Assembly: GCA_026390165.1 (NCBI GenBank)
Contig: JAPLGM010000015.1
Coordinates: 62,001-126,000, forward strand
Length of the DNA: 64,000 bases
Source: Campylobacterales bacterium
GTDB taxonomy: Bacteria > Campylobacterota > Campylobacteria > Campylobacterales > Sulfurimonadaceae
Reading direction: 5' to 3'
Part shown: positions 15,996 through 25,300 of the stretch, piece by piece
Numbering within the stretch: the first letter of the stretch is position 1
Layout: the number at the start of each line of letters is the position of its first letter
Position numbers and translations under genes: made by a program
Notes under the pieces: model-generated
What the model was told of the DNA's origin: nothing
What the model saw: the letters and a program-made list of their open reading frames with translations, nothing else
The model's database searches: none

Positions 15996-16852
15996 TCCTC
16001 ATCCTTTGGTTGTTTTAGTTGACTTCGGATCGAAAATCCGAGCGCGTCTTCTTGACAGACATCTACGCATCTGCCACAATTTGTGCACTCACCCATAAGT
16101 ACACTTTCACTGCTGCGATTGATCATATGAAGGACCTCTTTTTCAGGGCACACCGTGATGCAGATCATATGAAGGACCTCTTTTTCAGGGCACACCGTGA
16201 TGCAACTGCGACAATCGGTACATTTGTTGGCATCATGAGAAACACGGATGAGGGAAAATTTCCCAATAAGCGAATAGGTCGCTCCCAAAGGACACACATA
16301 CCCGCACCATCCATTCTCATGTACCAGCAAATCAAATAAAAAGATTACGATCAGCGCACCGCCACCCATCCCCATACCGAAGATAAGCCCACGGTGTGCC
16401 ATTGAAATAGGGCTGATAAGTTCAAACGCTGCTACTCCCATAAGAGCAGAAAGGATTAAACTTAAACCTAAAATCCAATAGCGTAATGATCGGCTCATAT
16501 AAAATCGTTTCTGCACTTCAGAAAATTTCAAAGCTCGACGCAGCCATGCCGCCGTATCGGTAATAATGTTGATAGGACACACCCAACTGCAAAAGGCACG
16601 ACCACCGAGTACACCATAGAAAAGTGTCACGATTAAAGCGCCAAGCAGTATATCCATCCCTAAACTTGCACCAGTAACGGCAATTTGCATCACCGCATAG
16701 GGATCACTTAGGGGAATAACTCCCAATACAGAGGAAGTGCTGAGATTACCTTGCAGCATTTTCCATCCCCACACATTGGCTCCTACATAAAGAACTAAGA
16801 GTGTGATTTGTGTTAGACGACGGAGGATTAAATAGCGATAATTTTTCATCAT
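15992..16852 (-). CDS. napH: NapH membrane quinol dehydrogenase component, with internal tandem duplication
   Basis: A 286-residue integral membrane ferredoxin with four to five transmembrane helices, two membrane CxxxCP motifs (CSWVCP and CGYVCP) and cytoplasmic 4Fe-4S motifs near the C-terminus (CTDCRSCITVCP, CTNCGRCVDVC). Together with NapG it oxidises menaquinol and replaces NapC, which is absent here. A perfect in-frame 42-bp tandem duplication (16121-16204) repeats CITVCPEKEVLHMI and adds two extra cysteines next to the first ferredoxin cluster. The reading frame is kept, so a full-length but altered protein is predicted. It overlaps napG and napB by 4 bases each. Confidence 0.92.
   Translation of the reverse strand: MMKNYRYLILRRLTQITLLVLYVGANVWGWKMLQGNLSTSSVLGVIPLSDPYAVMQIAVTGASLGMDILLGALIVTLFYGVLGGRAFCSWVCPINIITDTAAWLRRALKFSEVQKRFYMSRSLRYWILGLSLILSALMGVAAFELISPISMAHRGLIFGMGMGGGALIVIFLFDLLVHENGWCGYVCPLGATYSLIGKFSLIRVSHDANKCTDCRSCITVCPEKEVLHMICITVCPEKEVLHMINRSSESVLMGECTNCGRCVDVCQEDALGFSIRSQLKQPKDEE
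16121..16204. repeat. Perfect 42-bp tandem duplication inside napH
   Basis: Positions 16121-16162 and 16163-16204 are identical over 42 bases (14 codons). Exact identity without drift points to a recent slippage event or an assembly duplication. Confidence 0.97.
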
Positions 16853-17652
16853 AATCCTCCTTCGTCATTGAGTGAATCAATAGCGCTTCTTTCGCTTATT
16901 TTGGTTTTAGTTACCTCTATTGAGGCTCCTTCTAACCGTTTTTCATCCTTTTTATCCCATCCTTTTATGTAATGGTCTCCCACTTTCCCCATGGCTAATG
17001 CTCTGGGGAAGATATGGATAGCGGCGATTTCAGTAACACATGCATGCTCACACATACCGCATCCTGTACACACATCCGCATGGACAACAGGTTTTAAAAA
17101 TGCATGCTTCCCCGTCCGTTCATTTTTGGACGTTTCGATGGTAATGGCTTCGCCTAAAAGCGGACACGCACGGTAGCACGCATCACACTGGATTCCCCAC
17201 ACGGCGATACACGAACTCTCATCGACCACCGCTAAACCCATACGCGATTTATTGATGTCCAAAACGGCTTTGCTTTTCACATAGCTGCTTACGGAGGGTT
17301 CGTTCAATGCACCGCTAGGGCACACCGGTACACACGGAATATCCGTACACATATAACAAGGTACGAAGCGTGGTGTAAAAAACGGTGTCCCGATGGGGAG
17401 ATTGTCCCCTGGACGCGCTAATATCAGAGTGTCATACGGACACGCTTCCACACATAAACCGCACTTGATACAGTTTTTGATAAACTCCGCTTCATCCAGC
17501 GCTCCCGGAGGGCGCAAAACCAGAGGCGCTGCTTTTACTTCACCCACATAGGCACTCCAGACCAAAGCCCCCATCGCACTCAACCCAATTCCTCTTGCAA
17601 TAGAGAGGAGAAAACGGCGACGATCATTAGGAGTTTTAGTGCTCATGGTCAT
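16849..17652 (-). CDS. napG: NapG, Tat-exported polyferredoxin of the quinol dehydrogenase
   Basis: A 267-residue periplasmic ferredoxin. The Tat signal has DRRRFLLS near residues 9-16, with a hydrophobic stretch to AKA-type cleavage near residue 40. Four clusters follow: CIKCGLCVEACP, CYMCTDIPCVPVCP, CIAVWGIQCDACYRACP and CTGCGMCEHAC. It docks on NapH and relays electrons to NapB. The start overlaps the napA stop as TAATG. A second ATG two codons later is also possible. Confidence 0.94.
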   Translation of the reverse strand: MTMSTKTPNDRRRFLLSIARGIGLSAMGALVWSAYVGEVKAAPLVLRPPGALDEAEFIKNCIKCGLCVEACPYDTLILARPGDNLPIGTPFFTPRFVPCYMCTDIPCVPVCPSGALNEPSVSSYVKSKAVLDINKSRMGLAVVDESSCIAVWGIQCDACYRACPLLGEAITIETSKNERTGKHAFLKPVVHADVCTGCGMCEHACVTEIAAIHIFPRALAMGKVGDHYIKGWDKKDEKRLEGASIEVTKTKISERSAIDSLNDEGGL

Positions 17653-20441
17653 TACGCTTTATAGATTTTGACGGCACATTTTTTGTGGTCGATTTGTTTA
17701 GAAATCGGACACGTATGATCTAAACATACTTTGTTGATAAATACTTTTTCATCAAACCATGGGACGAATACCAACCCTTTTGGAGGACGATTACGACCAC
17801 GAGTTTCGACGTGTGCTTTTACTTTACCACGGCGTGATTCTACCCACACCATCTCGCCACGCTTCACTCCGCGCTTTTGTGCATCAGCAGGGTGCATATA
17901 ACACAATGCCTCCGGAACCGCACGATAAAGCTCAGGAACACGCATCGTCATGGTACCGCTGTGCCAGTGCTCGAGTACACGACCGGTACAAAGCCAAATG
18001 TCATAGTTTTTATCAGGTACTTCCGTTGGTTCCATATACGGACGGAAGAAAATTTTGGCTTTGTTATCCAAATTCACTTTCGCAGTGTTCGTAACTCCTT
18101 TAAGATTTCCGGTTGGAATGTCTTTGAACGCATGGCCGTAGAATGCGAATGCTCCGTTGTTTGCTTTTTTCGCATACGGATCGTATTTCGCGTTGTAACG
18201 CCAGAATGTTTCTTTACCATCGACAACCGGCCATTTTAGACCGCGTACACGGTGATAGGTATCGAAATCGGCGTAGTCATGTCCATGCCCGTCTCCAAAT
18301 TTACGATACTCTTCCCAAAGATATTTTTGGATAAAGAAGCCATATCCTTTGAACGGTTTTCCATCGCTTCCGATAACATTACGTTTATCGCCTTCAACTT
18401 CAGAGTTTTGATACCCTTTGCCCACTGGATCAGGCCATTTAAATGCTTTTGCTCGTGCATTGCCAAAAAGGACATCGTACAAGGTTGAGTTATCGTTGTA
18501 TCCCATTGCTTTGGCTTTACCCATAACGTCAGGTAATCCGCCATCAAGCCCTGGGATAGGTTGTGCTCCCCATACTTCTTTGATCGTAAAGCGTTTAGAA
18601 AGCTCTACAAACTGCCACGTATCCGACATCGAATCACCCATAGGAGTGACTTGCTGACGCCAGTGTTGTGTACGGCGTTCTGCATTGCCGTACGCTCCCC
18701 ACTTCTCATACATCATTGCACTTGGCAGAATCAAATCGGATACTTTTGCTGAAATTCCCGGATAACCATCGGACGTTACGATGAAGTTGTCCATATTCCG
18801 TGCTGCTTTAATCCAGTGATCTGCATTACCGGTATCTTGATACGGATTACAAACACTGACCCATGCAAATTTCACCTTTCCATCTTCAAGATCACGGTGG
18901 ATTTGAGTAAAGTGCGATCCCGCTTTTGGATTAATCGTTCCATCAGGAAGTGCCCAGATACCCTCCGCCATTTTGCGGTGAGCAGGATTCATAACGACCA
19001 TGTCCGCAGGAAGTCGGTGACTGAATGTTCCTACTTCACGCGCTGTTCCGCACGCTGATGGTTGACCTGTGAGCGAGAATGCGCCATTACCTGGTTTGGC
19101 TTGTTTGCCAAGGAGGAAGTGAACCATGTAGGCTTGTTCATTAACCCATGTTCCACGCGTATGCTGATTGAATCCCATCGTCCAGAAAGTCAAACATTTA
19201 CGTTTTTTCTCGATGTAGAGATCTGCCATTTTTTGAAGTTTTGCTTTGTAGCTCTCCATACTCTCATCTGCATCACCTTTGGAAACGTGTGCAACATAAT
19301 CGAGGGTATACGGAGCAAGACCTTTTTTGAACTCTTCAAAAGTAATTTTCCAATGTTTATTGGCATCATTGGTATTTTTCATCTCCAGCGTATCACCCTC
19401 TTTGTAGCCCAAATACCCAAGACTGACCCCCTCATCAGCAGTAAGAACTTTAGATTTTTGTTTGGCTGCGGTATCTAGCTCTTTTGCCCCGTATTTAGGG
19501 TGGTGAATATCTTCACGAAGCCCGTATCCGATGTCCACTGGACCTGTAGCAAATACGATATTTTTATCTAAAAACTCTTTGTCCATGGCTTCAGGGTGAT
19601 TGTAAACAATCTCACGAGCGATGTAGTTCCAAATCGCCAAATCGGTATTAGGCTTGAAGATGATTTCGACATCCGCTAAGTCCATCGTACGGTGTTTGTA
19701 GGTAGAAAGAACAACCACTTGAACTTTATCAGGATTACTAAGTTTACGATCACTGACACGTGACCAAAGGATAGGGTGCATTTCCGCCATGTTTGAACCA
19801 AATGCAACAATCGTTTCGGCAAGCTCAATATCTTCATAACAGCCCGATGGTTCATCCGCTCCAAAGACGTTCATAAATCCAGTAACTGCCGATGCCATAC
19901 AAAGACGTGCATTAGGATCGATATTGTTGGTACGAAAACCCGCTTTCATTAGCTTTAGAGCTGCGTGACCCTCCATCGCCGTTTGCTGACCTGAGCTGAA
20001 CATCGCGATACCGGTCGGTCCTTTTTCTTTGAGAGCCGATTTGATATGTACTTCCATCTCATCAAATGCACGTTTCCAGCTGACGGGTTTAAATTTACCC
20101 TGCTTATCAAACTCCCCTTTATCATTCATGCGCAACAACGGCTGGGTAAGGCGATCGGCACCGTACATGATTTTGGCGTTAAAGTACCCTTTGATACAGT
20201 TAAGACCACGATTAACCGGAGCCAACGGATCACCCTTAACCGCGACGATACGATCATCTTTGGTTGCCATCATGATTCCGCATCCCGTTCCGCAAAAACG
20301 ACATGCCGCTTTATCCCAACGCCATCCTGCTTGCCCTTGAACCGCTGCTGCTTCTACTGAAGCGGGAACTGTCATCCCGATTGCTGTTGCTGCTGACGCT
20401 GCTGCTGCACTTTTTAAAAACTCTCTTCGTTCCATGGACAT
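17652..20441 (-). CDS. napA: Periplasmic nitrate reductase catalytic subunit NapA
   Basis: A 929-residue molybdo-bis-MGD enzyme reducing nitrate to nitrite in the periplasm. The Tat signal is [14 protein letters not shown] near residues 4-17. The [4Fe-4S] ligands are CRFCGTGC (Cys47, 50, 54) and the Cys of GLNCIKG, and the Mo-binding Cys lies in [14 protein letters not shown]. The start at 20441 is preferred over an upstream start at 20471 because AAGGAGG sits five bases before it. It is first of napAGHBFLD, behind an FNR-type promoter about 90 bp upstream. Its length suits the long epsilonproteobacterial form, which has insertions relative to the E. coli enzyme. Confidence 0.97.
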   Translation of the reverse strand: MSMERREFLKSAAAASAATAIGMTVPASVEAAAVQGQAGWRWDKAACRFCGTGCGIMMATKDDRIVAVKGDPLAPVNRGLNCIKGYFNAKIMYGADRLTQPLLRMNDKGEFDKQGKFKPVSWKRAFDEMEVHIKSALKEKGPTGIAMFSSGQQTAMEGHAALKLMKAGFRTNNIDPNARLCMASAVTGFMNVFGADEPSGCYEDIELAETIVAFGSNMAEMHPILWSRVSDRKLSNPDKVQVVVLSTYKHRTMDLADVEIIFKPNTDLAIWNYIAREIVYNHPEAMDKEFLDKNIVFATGPVDIGYGLREDIHHPKYGAKELDTAAKQKSKVLTADEGVSLGYLGYKEGDTLEMKNTNDANKHWKITFEEFKKGLAPYTLDYVAHVSKGDADESMESYKAKLQKMADLYIEKKRKCLTFWTMGFNQHTRGTWVNEQAYMVHFLLGKQAKPGNGAFSLTGQPSACGTAREVGTFSHRLPADMVVMNPAHRKMAEGIWALPDGTINPKAGSHFTQIHRDLEDGKVKFAWVSVCNPYQDTGNADHWIKAARNMDNFIVTSDGYPGISAKVSDLILPSAMMYEKWGAYGNAERRTQHWRQQVTPMGDSMSDTWQFVELSKRFTIKEVWGAQPIPGLDGGLPDVMGKAKAMGYNDNSTLYDVLFGNARAKAFKWPDPVGKGYQNSEVEGDKRNVIGSDGKPFKGYGFFIQKYLWEEYRKFGDGHGHDYADFDTYHRVRGLKWPVVDGKETFWRYNAKYDPYAKKANNGAFAFYGHAFKDIPTGNLKGVTNTAKVNLDNKAKIFFRPYMEPTEVPDKNYDIWLCTGRVLEHWHSGTMTMRVPELYRAVPEALCYMHPADAQKRGVKRGEMVWVESRRGKVKAHVETRGRNRPPKGLVFVPWFDEKVFINKVCLDHTCPISKQIDHKKCAVKIYKA

Positions 20442-20529
20442 TGAAGCCTCCTTGGTTAAATCATTTCTCATTCAATCCACTTTAGATGAATTCTTATGAT
20501 TTTCTTATGCTATGAAATAACTCATGCAC

Positions 20530-20578
20530 TTCAAACATTATAAAGATATTTAAAAAGAAAGGTTTTGACTTAGGTCAA
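20530..20578 (-). promoter_or_regulatory. FNR-type class II promoter of the nap-nrd operon
   Basis: The perfect box TTGAC-TTAG-GTCAA at 20565-20578 and a consensus -10 TATAAT (complement of 20537-20542) are placed so that the box centre is near -41.5. The predicted start near 20530 leaves an 88-base leader before napA. Spacing is identical to the moaA and cytochrome promoters. Confidence 0.8.
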
Positions 20579-20597
20579 GAAAAGAGGAAAAATGCCC

Positions 20598-21497
20598 TTA
20601 GGCATTTCGTATTGCATTGGCTTTTTGGAGATTGTTTTTGAGTTTTTTGAGTCGTTGTGATGTTTGATGTAACTCTTCACTCACTTGGATCATCACATCT
20701 TCACTTTGCTCCAGTAAGGCTCCAGCTTCTGGAGTGGTCGAGATAAGCGTGGCCGTTGCCACTTCACTCTTTTCTACCGCATCGGTTGCACTTTGAAGTG
20801 CTTCTTCTACATTATGTAAAAAATACTCGATATGAGTGCAGGCGATATCGAGTTCATTTCCTTTACAATCGAGATCATCCACCCCACTAATCTCACGAGA
20901 ATGTTCCAAAAATGTTTCAAAATTACGCTGAATTTTCAATGCTGTACGTGCCATATAAAGAATTATCATAAAAGAGAGGAAGGCCAAAAGGATCTGAATA
21001 CGATGTGCCAAAACCCGCTTTTCCATCATGTACGCTTCATATTGGTTTACCGCTTTGTCCATCAGCTTAAGTGTAAAATCTCCATTTTTATAGATGATTT
21101 CTAAATCATACAGATTATGATCACCTTGTAAATAGCGGTCAATCAACCCCCCCATCCGATTCCAATGGGCATGTACTTCCATCATTGTTTTCTCAATTTG
21201 AGGATTCTTAAACCCTTCATATTCAGAGGATGTCACACTGAGTTGCTTAAAATTACGATCAAACTCTTCACGCGCATTTTGAAGCTGCTCGTATGCTCCC
21301 TCTTTATCTATTAACAGACGATGAAGCTCCAAAACGGTGCGCTGTGAAAGCATCCGCTGTTTTCCTGCCGTATTGATGATTTTAGCGTCAAGCTTTTGAC
21401 TGGAATTCAGCCAAATATCAACCATAATAATAATAATGAGATTAAGCGATAAAACGGCGACCATCCATCGCACTTTTGTCGTAATTGATTGCATCAC
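20598..21497 (-). CDS. NarX/PilJ-type P-box membrane sensor protein without kinase domain
   Basis: A 299-residue membrane protein. A first transmembrane helix (residues 11-30) is followed by INTAGKQRMLSQR, the P-box-like signature of nitrate/nitrite sensing PilJ/NarX domains, then a four-helix periplasmic region, a second transmembrane helix (about 168-186) and a coiled-coil cytoplasmic tail of about 110 residues. No histidine kinase, GGDEF or MCP hairpin is present. Its start overlaps the end of the Crp/Fnr gene by 4 bases, and it lies just upstream of the nap promoter. A nitrate/nitrite sensor acting through a protein partner is plausible. Confidence 0.78.
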   Translation of the reverse strand: MMQSITTKVRWMVAVLSLNLIIIIMVDIWLNSSQKLDAKIINTAGKQRMLSQRTVLELHRLLIDKEGAYEQLQNAREEFDRNFKQLSVTSSEYEGFKNPQIEKTMMEVHAHWNRMGGLIDRYLQGDHNLYDLEIIYKNGDFTLKLMDKAVNQYEAYMMEKRVLAHRIQILLAFLSFMIILYMARTALKIQRNFETFLEHSREISGVDDLDCKGNELDIACTHIEYFLHNVEEALQSATDAVEKSEVATATLISTTPEAGALLEQSEDVMIQVSEELHQTSQRLKKLKNNLQKANAIRNA

Positions 21498-22147
21498 AAC
21501 GCCTCCTTAAAATAACGGGGTAATTCATCCCTTTTTAAAATAATCGTTTTGTGATCCTCTTCGACTATTAATCCCAAGCGGATAAATTTTGCTAAAACCC
21601 TTGAGAGAGTTGCGGGCTGGATATTGAGACGATAGGATATTTCTTGTTTTTTGAGACTATTGTAAAGCTCTAAATGATCATAAAGCATCTTTGCTACTTT
21701 AGCCGTTACGTCGTACACCATCCCCATATTGACCATACAATCCACCATCTGTTTTTGACGAGCTAGGAGATTGACGAGATTGACGAGCAACGTCATATCA
21801 CTTTTCACCGTCTCTTTAAAGAGATTTAAATCGCATGAGATAACACGGCTTGGAATCAAAAATTCAACATTACTAAAACAGCTTACATGATCGTATTCCA
21901 ATGTTCCGATATTGGTTAAAAGCGATTGATTGGAAAGGGTATATAAAAATATCTCGTTTTCAAATCGATCGACTTTATAAAGCTTCACTTCACCCTCAAC
22001 TAAAAAGTAGACACGATGAATATCATCATCTTCAAATACCATAAGATCTGAGGCTTGATAGATTTTTAATTTTGCAGTTAATAAGAGAGAAGTAAGCTTT
22101 AGGGGATCACATTCACTAAAAAAATCGAGTTCCTCGAGTAATGACAC
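21494..22147 (-). CDS. Crp/Fnr family transcriptional regulator
   Basis: About 217 residues: an N-terminal cyclic-nucleotide-like beta barrel (FEDDDIHRVYFLVEGEVKLYKV), a dimer helix and a C-terminal helix-turn-helix (EISYRLNIQPATLSRVLAKFIRLGLI). The FNR cysteine pattern is missing, so it is not an oxygen-sensing Fe-S FNR; NnrR/Dnr/NssR-like sensing of NO or nitrate is more likely. In the recognition helix, Ser-Arg of FNR are kept, but the Glu that reads the TTGA half-site is replaced by Ala. The GTG at 22147, with AAGGG upstream, is preferred because a more distal TTG lies inside a hairpin. It is coupled to the P-box gene. Confidence 0.85.
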   Translation of the reverse strand: MSLLEELDFFSECDPLKLTSLLLTAKLKIYQASDLMVFEDDDIHRVYFLVEGEVKLYKVDRFENEIFLYTLSNQSLLTNIGTLEYDHVSCFSNVEFLIPSRVISCDLNLFKETVKSDMTLLVNLVNLLARQKQMVDCMVNMGMVYDVTAKVAKMLYDHLELYNSLKKQEISYRLNIQPATLSRVLAKFIRLGLIVEEDHKTIILKRDELPRYFKEAL

Positions 22148-22162
22148 TGCAACCCTTTTGCT

Positions 22163-22179
22163 AACCCCCAAAAGGGGTT
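22163..22179 (-). terminator. Hairpin between the cytochrome and Crp/Fnr genes
   Basis: AACCCC and GGGGTT pair across a 5-base loop just after the cytochrome stop. There is no T-run behind it on the minus strand, so it may only attenuate or protect the petABC-cytochrome message. Confidence 0.4.
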
Positions 22180-22195
22180 TATTGAAGCTTAAAGC

Positions 22196-22591
22196 TTACC
22201 AGCCGCGTACAACTGCGTGACATGCAGTACATGCGTTCACGATTTCAGAATACGACTGATGCGCTTTTGAATACTCTTTTTTATCCAATGCTTTAAGTAG
22301 ATCATTGGATGCTGTATCAATACGTTTAGAAGCATTGAACGCAATATTATTCATATGCTGTTTATCTTTAGGGAGATATTTCTTTGTCTCATCCTTATTG
22401 TGGAAAAGGGCATTTGCTTTTTGAATATCAGAAACCCCTTCTTTTATCAATACAGGGGTATTGTATAAAAACCCTTTTTGAATACTACTTAGCCCTTTTT
22501 CCATTTGGCTCATATTTGATGCCAATGTATCGTTTGCCATTAGACCGGCACTTAAAAGTGCCGACAATGCTAGAATTTTTACTATTTTCAT
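22196..22591 (-). CDS. C-terminal-haem cytochrome c (class II-like)
   Basis: A 131-residue periplasmic protein with a Sec signal (MKIVKILALSALLSAGLMA), a mainly helical body and one CTACH motif ten residues from the C-terminus. The late haem site and helical profile resemble cytochrome c'/c556 (class II). It follows petC by 10 bp, so it is probably an accessory or electron acceptor of the bc1 complex. Confidence 0.8.
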   Translation of the reverse strand: MKIVKILALSALLSAGLMANDTLASNMSQMEKGLSSIQKGFLYNTPVLIKEGVSDIQKANALFHNKDETKKYLPKDKQHMNNIAFNASKRIDTASNDLLKALDKKEYSKAHQSYSEIVNACTACHAVVRGW

Positions 22592-22601
22592 CCATTACCC
22601 C

Positions 22602-23480
22602 TTAGTGTACTTCAGACCAGATTTTGCGTTTCCACAAATAAGCTAGCATAGCGAATACAAAAGTATATATCATCACATAAAGACCAGTGGCTTCACGTTC
22701 TGCTTTTTTACGGTCACCCGTCTCTTCCATATAGGCAATTACTTCTTCTTGTGCTTTGGCGTTTAGACCGACACGTGGCATAGACGTTCCTGTCAACAAC
22801 ACTTGTGGATCATTGATAAATCCATGAAGATAGTGTTCACCACGGCTTTTGATGTACTGAGACAAATCAGGAGGTGTTGCACCCATATAAGCTTTAATAA
22901 CATCAGCCGGAGTAGTTGCTTCAAGTTGACCATATTTCATACTGTGACAACGTCCACATGCTGCTTCAAAGGTTACTTTGTGTCCCTCTGCATTATCGGC
23001 TACTTTTGGAGCAACCGATTGAAGATAGGAAACGACATCCATAATTTCTTGAGGAGTCATCCAATTGTACGATGGCATAGGGAATGTTTTTGTTCCCCCT
23101 ACCGGATATTTATGGCTAAGGTGCATTGCACTTACGGGATCAAAAATAAAATTCGCCAAATAGTTTTTGTCATAGATACGTCCTGCATGACTTAAATCAG
23201 GCGGAACAACTCCATAACTTGCCGCTGAGTCTGCATTAGGCATCATAGCAGGGTGACCTGCTTTTTCAATTGCGTGACATGCGAGACAGTTTGCCTCTAC
23301 TAACGTTTTTCCATTCTCAACATTGCCTGCTAGCTTCGTATCAACGTTTTTAAGATCGCCAAAAGTGAAATCAGCGGCTTTAACCTCTGGGTGCATTACG
23401 TGGTGTGCATACGGCTCAATCCCATAATAGGTGATCCCAACGAGAGTAGCAATAACTGCTAAAATTTTTAACTCTTTCAT
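22602..23480 (-). CDS. petC: Ubiquinol/menaquinol-cytochrome c reductase, diheme cytochrome c subunit
   Basis: A 292-residue protein with an N-terminal membrane segment (residues 5-22), two haem motifs (CLACH near residue 67 and CGRCH near 175) and a C-terminal transmembrane helix (LYVMIYTFVFAMLAYLWKRK). The diheme form built from two c-type domains replaces classical cytochrome c1 in epsilonproteobacterial bc1 complexes. It overlaps petB by one base. Confidence 0.9.
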   Translation of the reverse strand: MKELKILAVIATLVGITYYGIEPYAHHVMHPEVKAADFTFGDLKNVDTKLAGNVENGKTLVEANCLACHAIEKAGHPAMMPNADSAASYGVVPPDLSHAGRIYDKNYLANFIFDPVSAMHLSHKYPVGGTKTFPMPSYNWMTPQEIMDVVSYLQSVAPKVADNAEGHKVTFEAACGRCHSMKYGQLEATTPADVIKAYMGATPPDLSQYIKSRGEHYLHGFINDPQVLLTGTSMPRVGLNAKAQEEVIAYMEETGDRKKAEREATGLYVMIYTFVFAMLAYLWKRKIWSEVH

Positions 23481-24730
23481 TATTTGCCCCCTACTTTTTT
23501 GGCTTCAGCTCTTGTGATAAATGGCAATGCAATAAAGAGTAATAAGAACGTCACAGATGACGCAAATCCTACCCACGCATTGGCACCCGTTGGAGGCAAT
23601 TTACCGAATATAGTAAGGACGATCAAATCGACCATCAAGAACCAGAACCAGTATTTAAAATACGGACGTTGATTAGCCGGTTTTACCATCGGTGAACGAT
23701 CCAACCAAGGGAGAACCAAGAAAATACCATTTGCGAAGGCAAACGCTATCAATCCTAATGACTTACCTGAAATACCAGCGATTTCAAAGAAGAAGCCACG
23801 TAATACTTCATAACTCCACAAGAAATACCACTCAGGGTAGATGTGCGCTGGGGTTTTAAGATTATCCGCTTTATCAAAGTTGACAGGATCCATTGCAAAA
23901 CCATAATGGAAAAAGACCAAATAGAAAAAGAACAATAAGAAAAAGCCTAGAACAAAGAAATCTTTTGACAAGAATACTGGCCAAAAAGGGACAACTTTAG
24001 ATCCTTTTTTATCGCCAGCAAGATATTTATCCGCTTCTTTATCGAAATCAAAGAACTCACCCTCTTCGTTATTAACATGAGGAAAACGAAGTGCATAAAA
24101 GTGAACAACGATAGCCCCAAGAATAGCAATAGGGATCAATAATACGTGAAGCATAAAGAAACGGGTCAATGTTGAATCAGAAACATAGAAGTTACCACGA
24201 ATCCAAACAACCAAATCACCACCGATAACAGGAATACCACCAAAAATTTCGGTAATAACGTAGGCTGCCCAATATGACATTTGTCCCCATGGAAGCATAT
24301 ATCCGCTGAATCCTTCTGCTGAGAAAAGGACGAATAAAAGCATCCCTGAAATCCAGATCAGTTCACGCCCTTTTTTATAAGAACCGTAATAGATGCCTGT
24401 AAACATGTGGATGTAAATGATCAAGAAGACAACAGATGCCCCAACTGCGTGAACATGTCGGAAGAGCCATCCATAGCCAACTTCTTGCATAATCGTGTAG
24501 TTGACACTGTCAAACGCCATATTCATATCAGGTTTGTAGTACATTAAGAGGAAAATTCCCGAAACCAAAAGAATCGTGAACATAACGGTCAATAAAACAC
24601 CCATTGCCCACAAAAAGTTAATATTTTTAGGAATCCAATATTCCGTCATCATCACTTTTACGAATTTATCAATCCCTAAACGTTGATCAAACCACTCATA
24701 CAACGAGTCTGCTGGTTTAAATTCTGCCAT
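23480..24730 (-). CDS. petB: Cytochrome b subunit of the bc1 complex
   Basis: A 416-residue multi-helix membrane protein. Haem-ligating His pairs are seen in FRHVHAVGAS and in the later MLHVLLIP/IVVHFYALRFPH region, and the quinol-oxidation motif appears as PEWYFLW, the equivalent of PEWY. It oxidises menaquinol at the Qo site, passing electrons to the Rieske protein and haem b. It lies between petA (one base apart) and petC. Confidence 0.94.
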   Translation of the reverse strand: MAEFKPADSLYEWFDQRLGIDKFVKVMMTEYWIPKNINFLWAMGVLLTVMFTILLVSGIFLLMYYKPDMNMAFDSVNYTIMQEVGYGWLFRHVHAVGASVVFLIIYIHMFTGIYYGSYKKGRELIWISGMLLFVLFSAEGFSGYMLPWGQMSYWAAYVITEIFGGIPVIGGDLVVWIRGNFYVSDSTLTRFFMLHVLLIPIAILGAIVVHFYALRFPHVNNEEGEFFDFDKEADKYLAGDKKGSKVVPFWPVFLSKDFFVLGFFLLFFFYLVFFHYGFAMDPVNFDKADNLKTPAHIYPEWYFLWSYEVLRGFFFEIAGISGKSLGLIAFAFANGIFLVLPWLDRSPMVKPANQRPYFKYWFWFLMVDLIVLTIFGKLPPTGANAWVGFASSVTFLLLFIALPFITRAEAKKVGGK

Positions 24731-24731
24731 C

Positions 24732-25244
24732 TTACGCTCCTCCTGCTTTTGCCATCATAGCTTTGTACTCAGGACCTTCTTCACCAAGAACCAAAGTTGT
24801 TCCATCAATTTTAAACGGAGGGAGATCAAGTGGGCGAGGAGGAGGTCCAAATGTATTTTTACCATCAGCAGAATATTCTCCACCGTGACAAGCACATTTG
24901 AACAGTTTTTTATCCTCTTCATATCCAGGAATACAACCCAAATGGGTACATAATCCGATCATGACAGAGTAATAATAATCGCCAACTTTGACACTGCGAC
25001 CCTCGGTTGGCTTCATATCTTCGGTATATTTAAGGATAAAAATTGGTTTACCCCGCCATACAACGATATCAAGCTTGTTGGCTTCTAAGGCTGACACGTC
25101 TACGGTTGTAAAACCGGCAGACATGACACTTGGAAGCGGATCCCATGTTTTCTTCATCGCAAGTAGTGAGGCAACCCCACCCACTGCAGCGACGGCACCA
25201 AAGGCTTTACCTATAAAACCTCTTCTGCTTTCATTCTCCATCAT
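24732..25244 (-). CDS. petA: Rieske iron-sulfur subunit of the bc1 complex
   Basis: A 170-residue protein with a Tat-type anchor (ESRRGFIGKAFGAVAAVGGVA) and Rieske ligands in CTHLGC and CACHGG. It transfers electrons from quinol to the diheme cytochrome. It is first gene of petABC-cytochrome c. No FNR-type box is seen in the 56 bp before it, so the operon may be constitutive. Confidence 0.95.
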   Translation of the reverse strand: MMENESRRGFIGKAFGAVAAVGGVASLLAMKKTWDPLPSVMSAGFTTVDVSALEANKLDIVVWRGKPIFILKYTEDMKPTEGRSVKVGDYYYSVMIGLCTHLGCIPGYEEDKKLFKCACHGGEYSADGKNTFGPPPRPLDLPPFKIDGTTLVLGEEGPEYKAMMAKAGGA

Positions 25245-25300
25245 TTCTCACTTAATTTAGGAATTTAACCCTCTATCATAAGCAAGAAAGGTTTAATTTC

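Noticed and set aside
16121-16204. The napH duplication as a CRISPR or regulatory repeat
   Set aside because: Only two copies without a spacer, in frame within a conserved gene; a tandem duplication is the simple explanation.
17759-19478. Several plus-strand frames of 60-140 codons within napA
   Set aside because: They are antisense to a clearly coding, conserved napA sequence; none has recognisable similarity or an SD.
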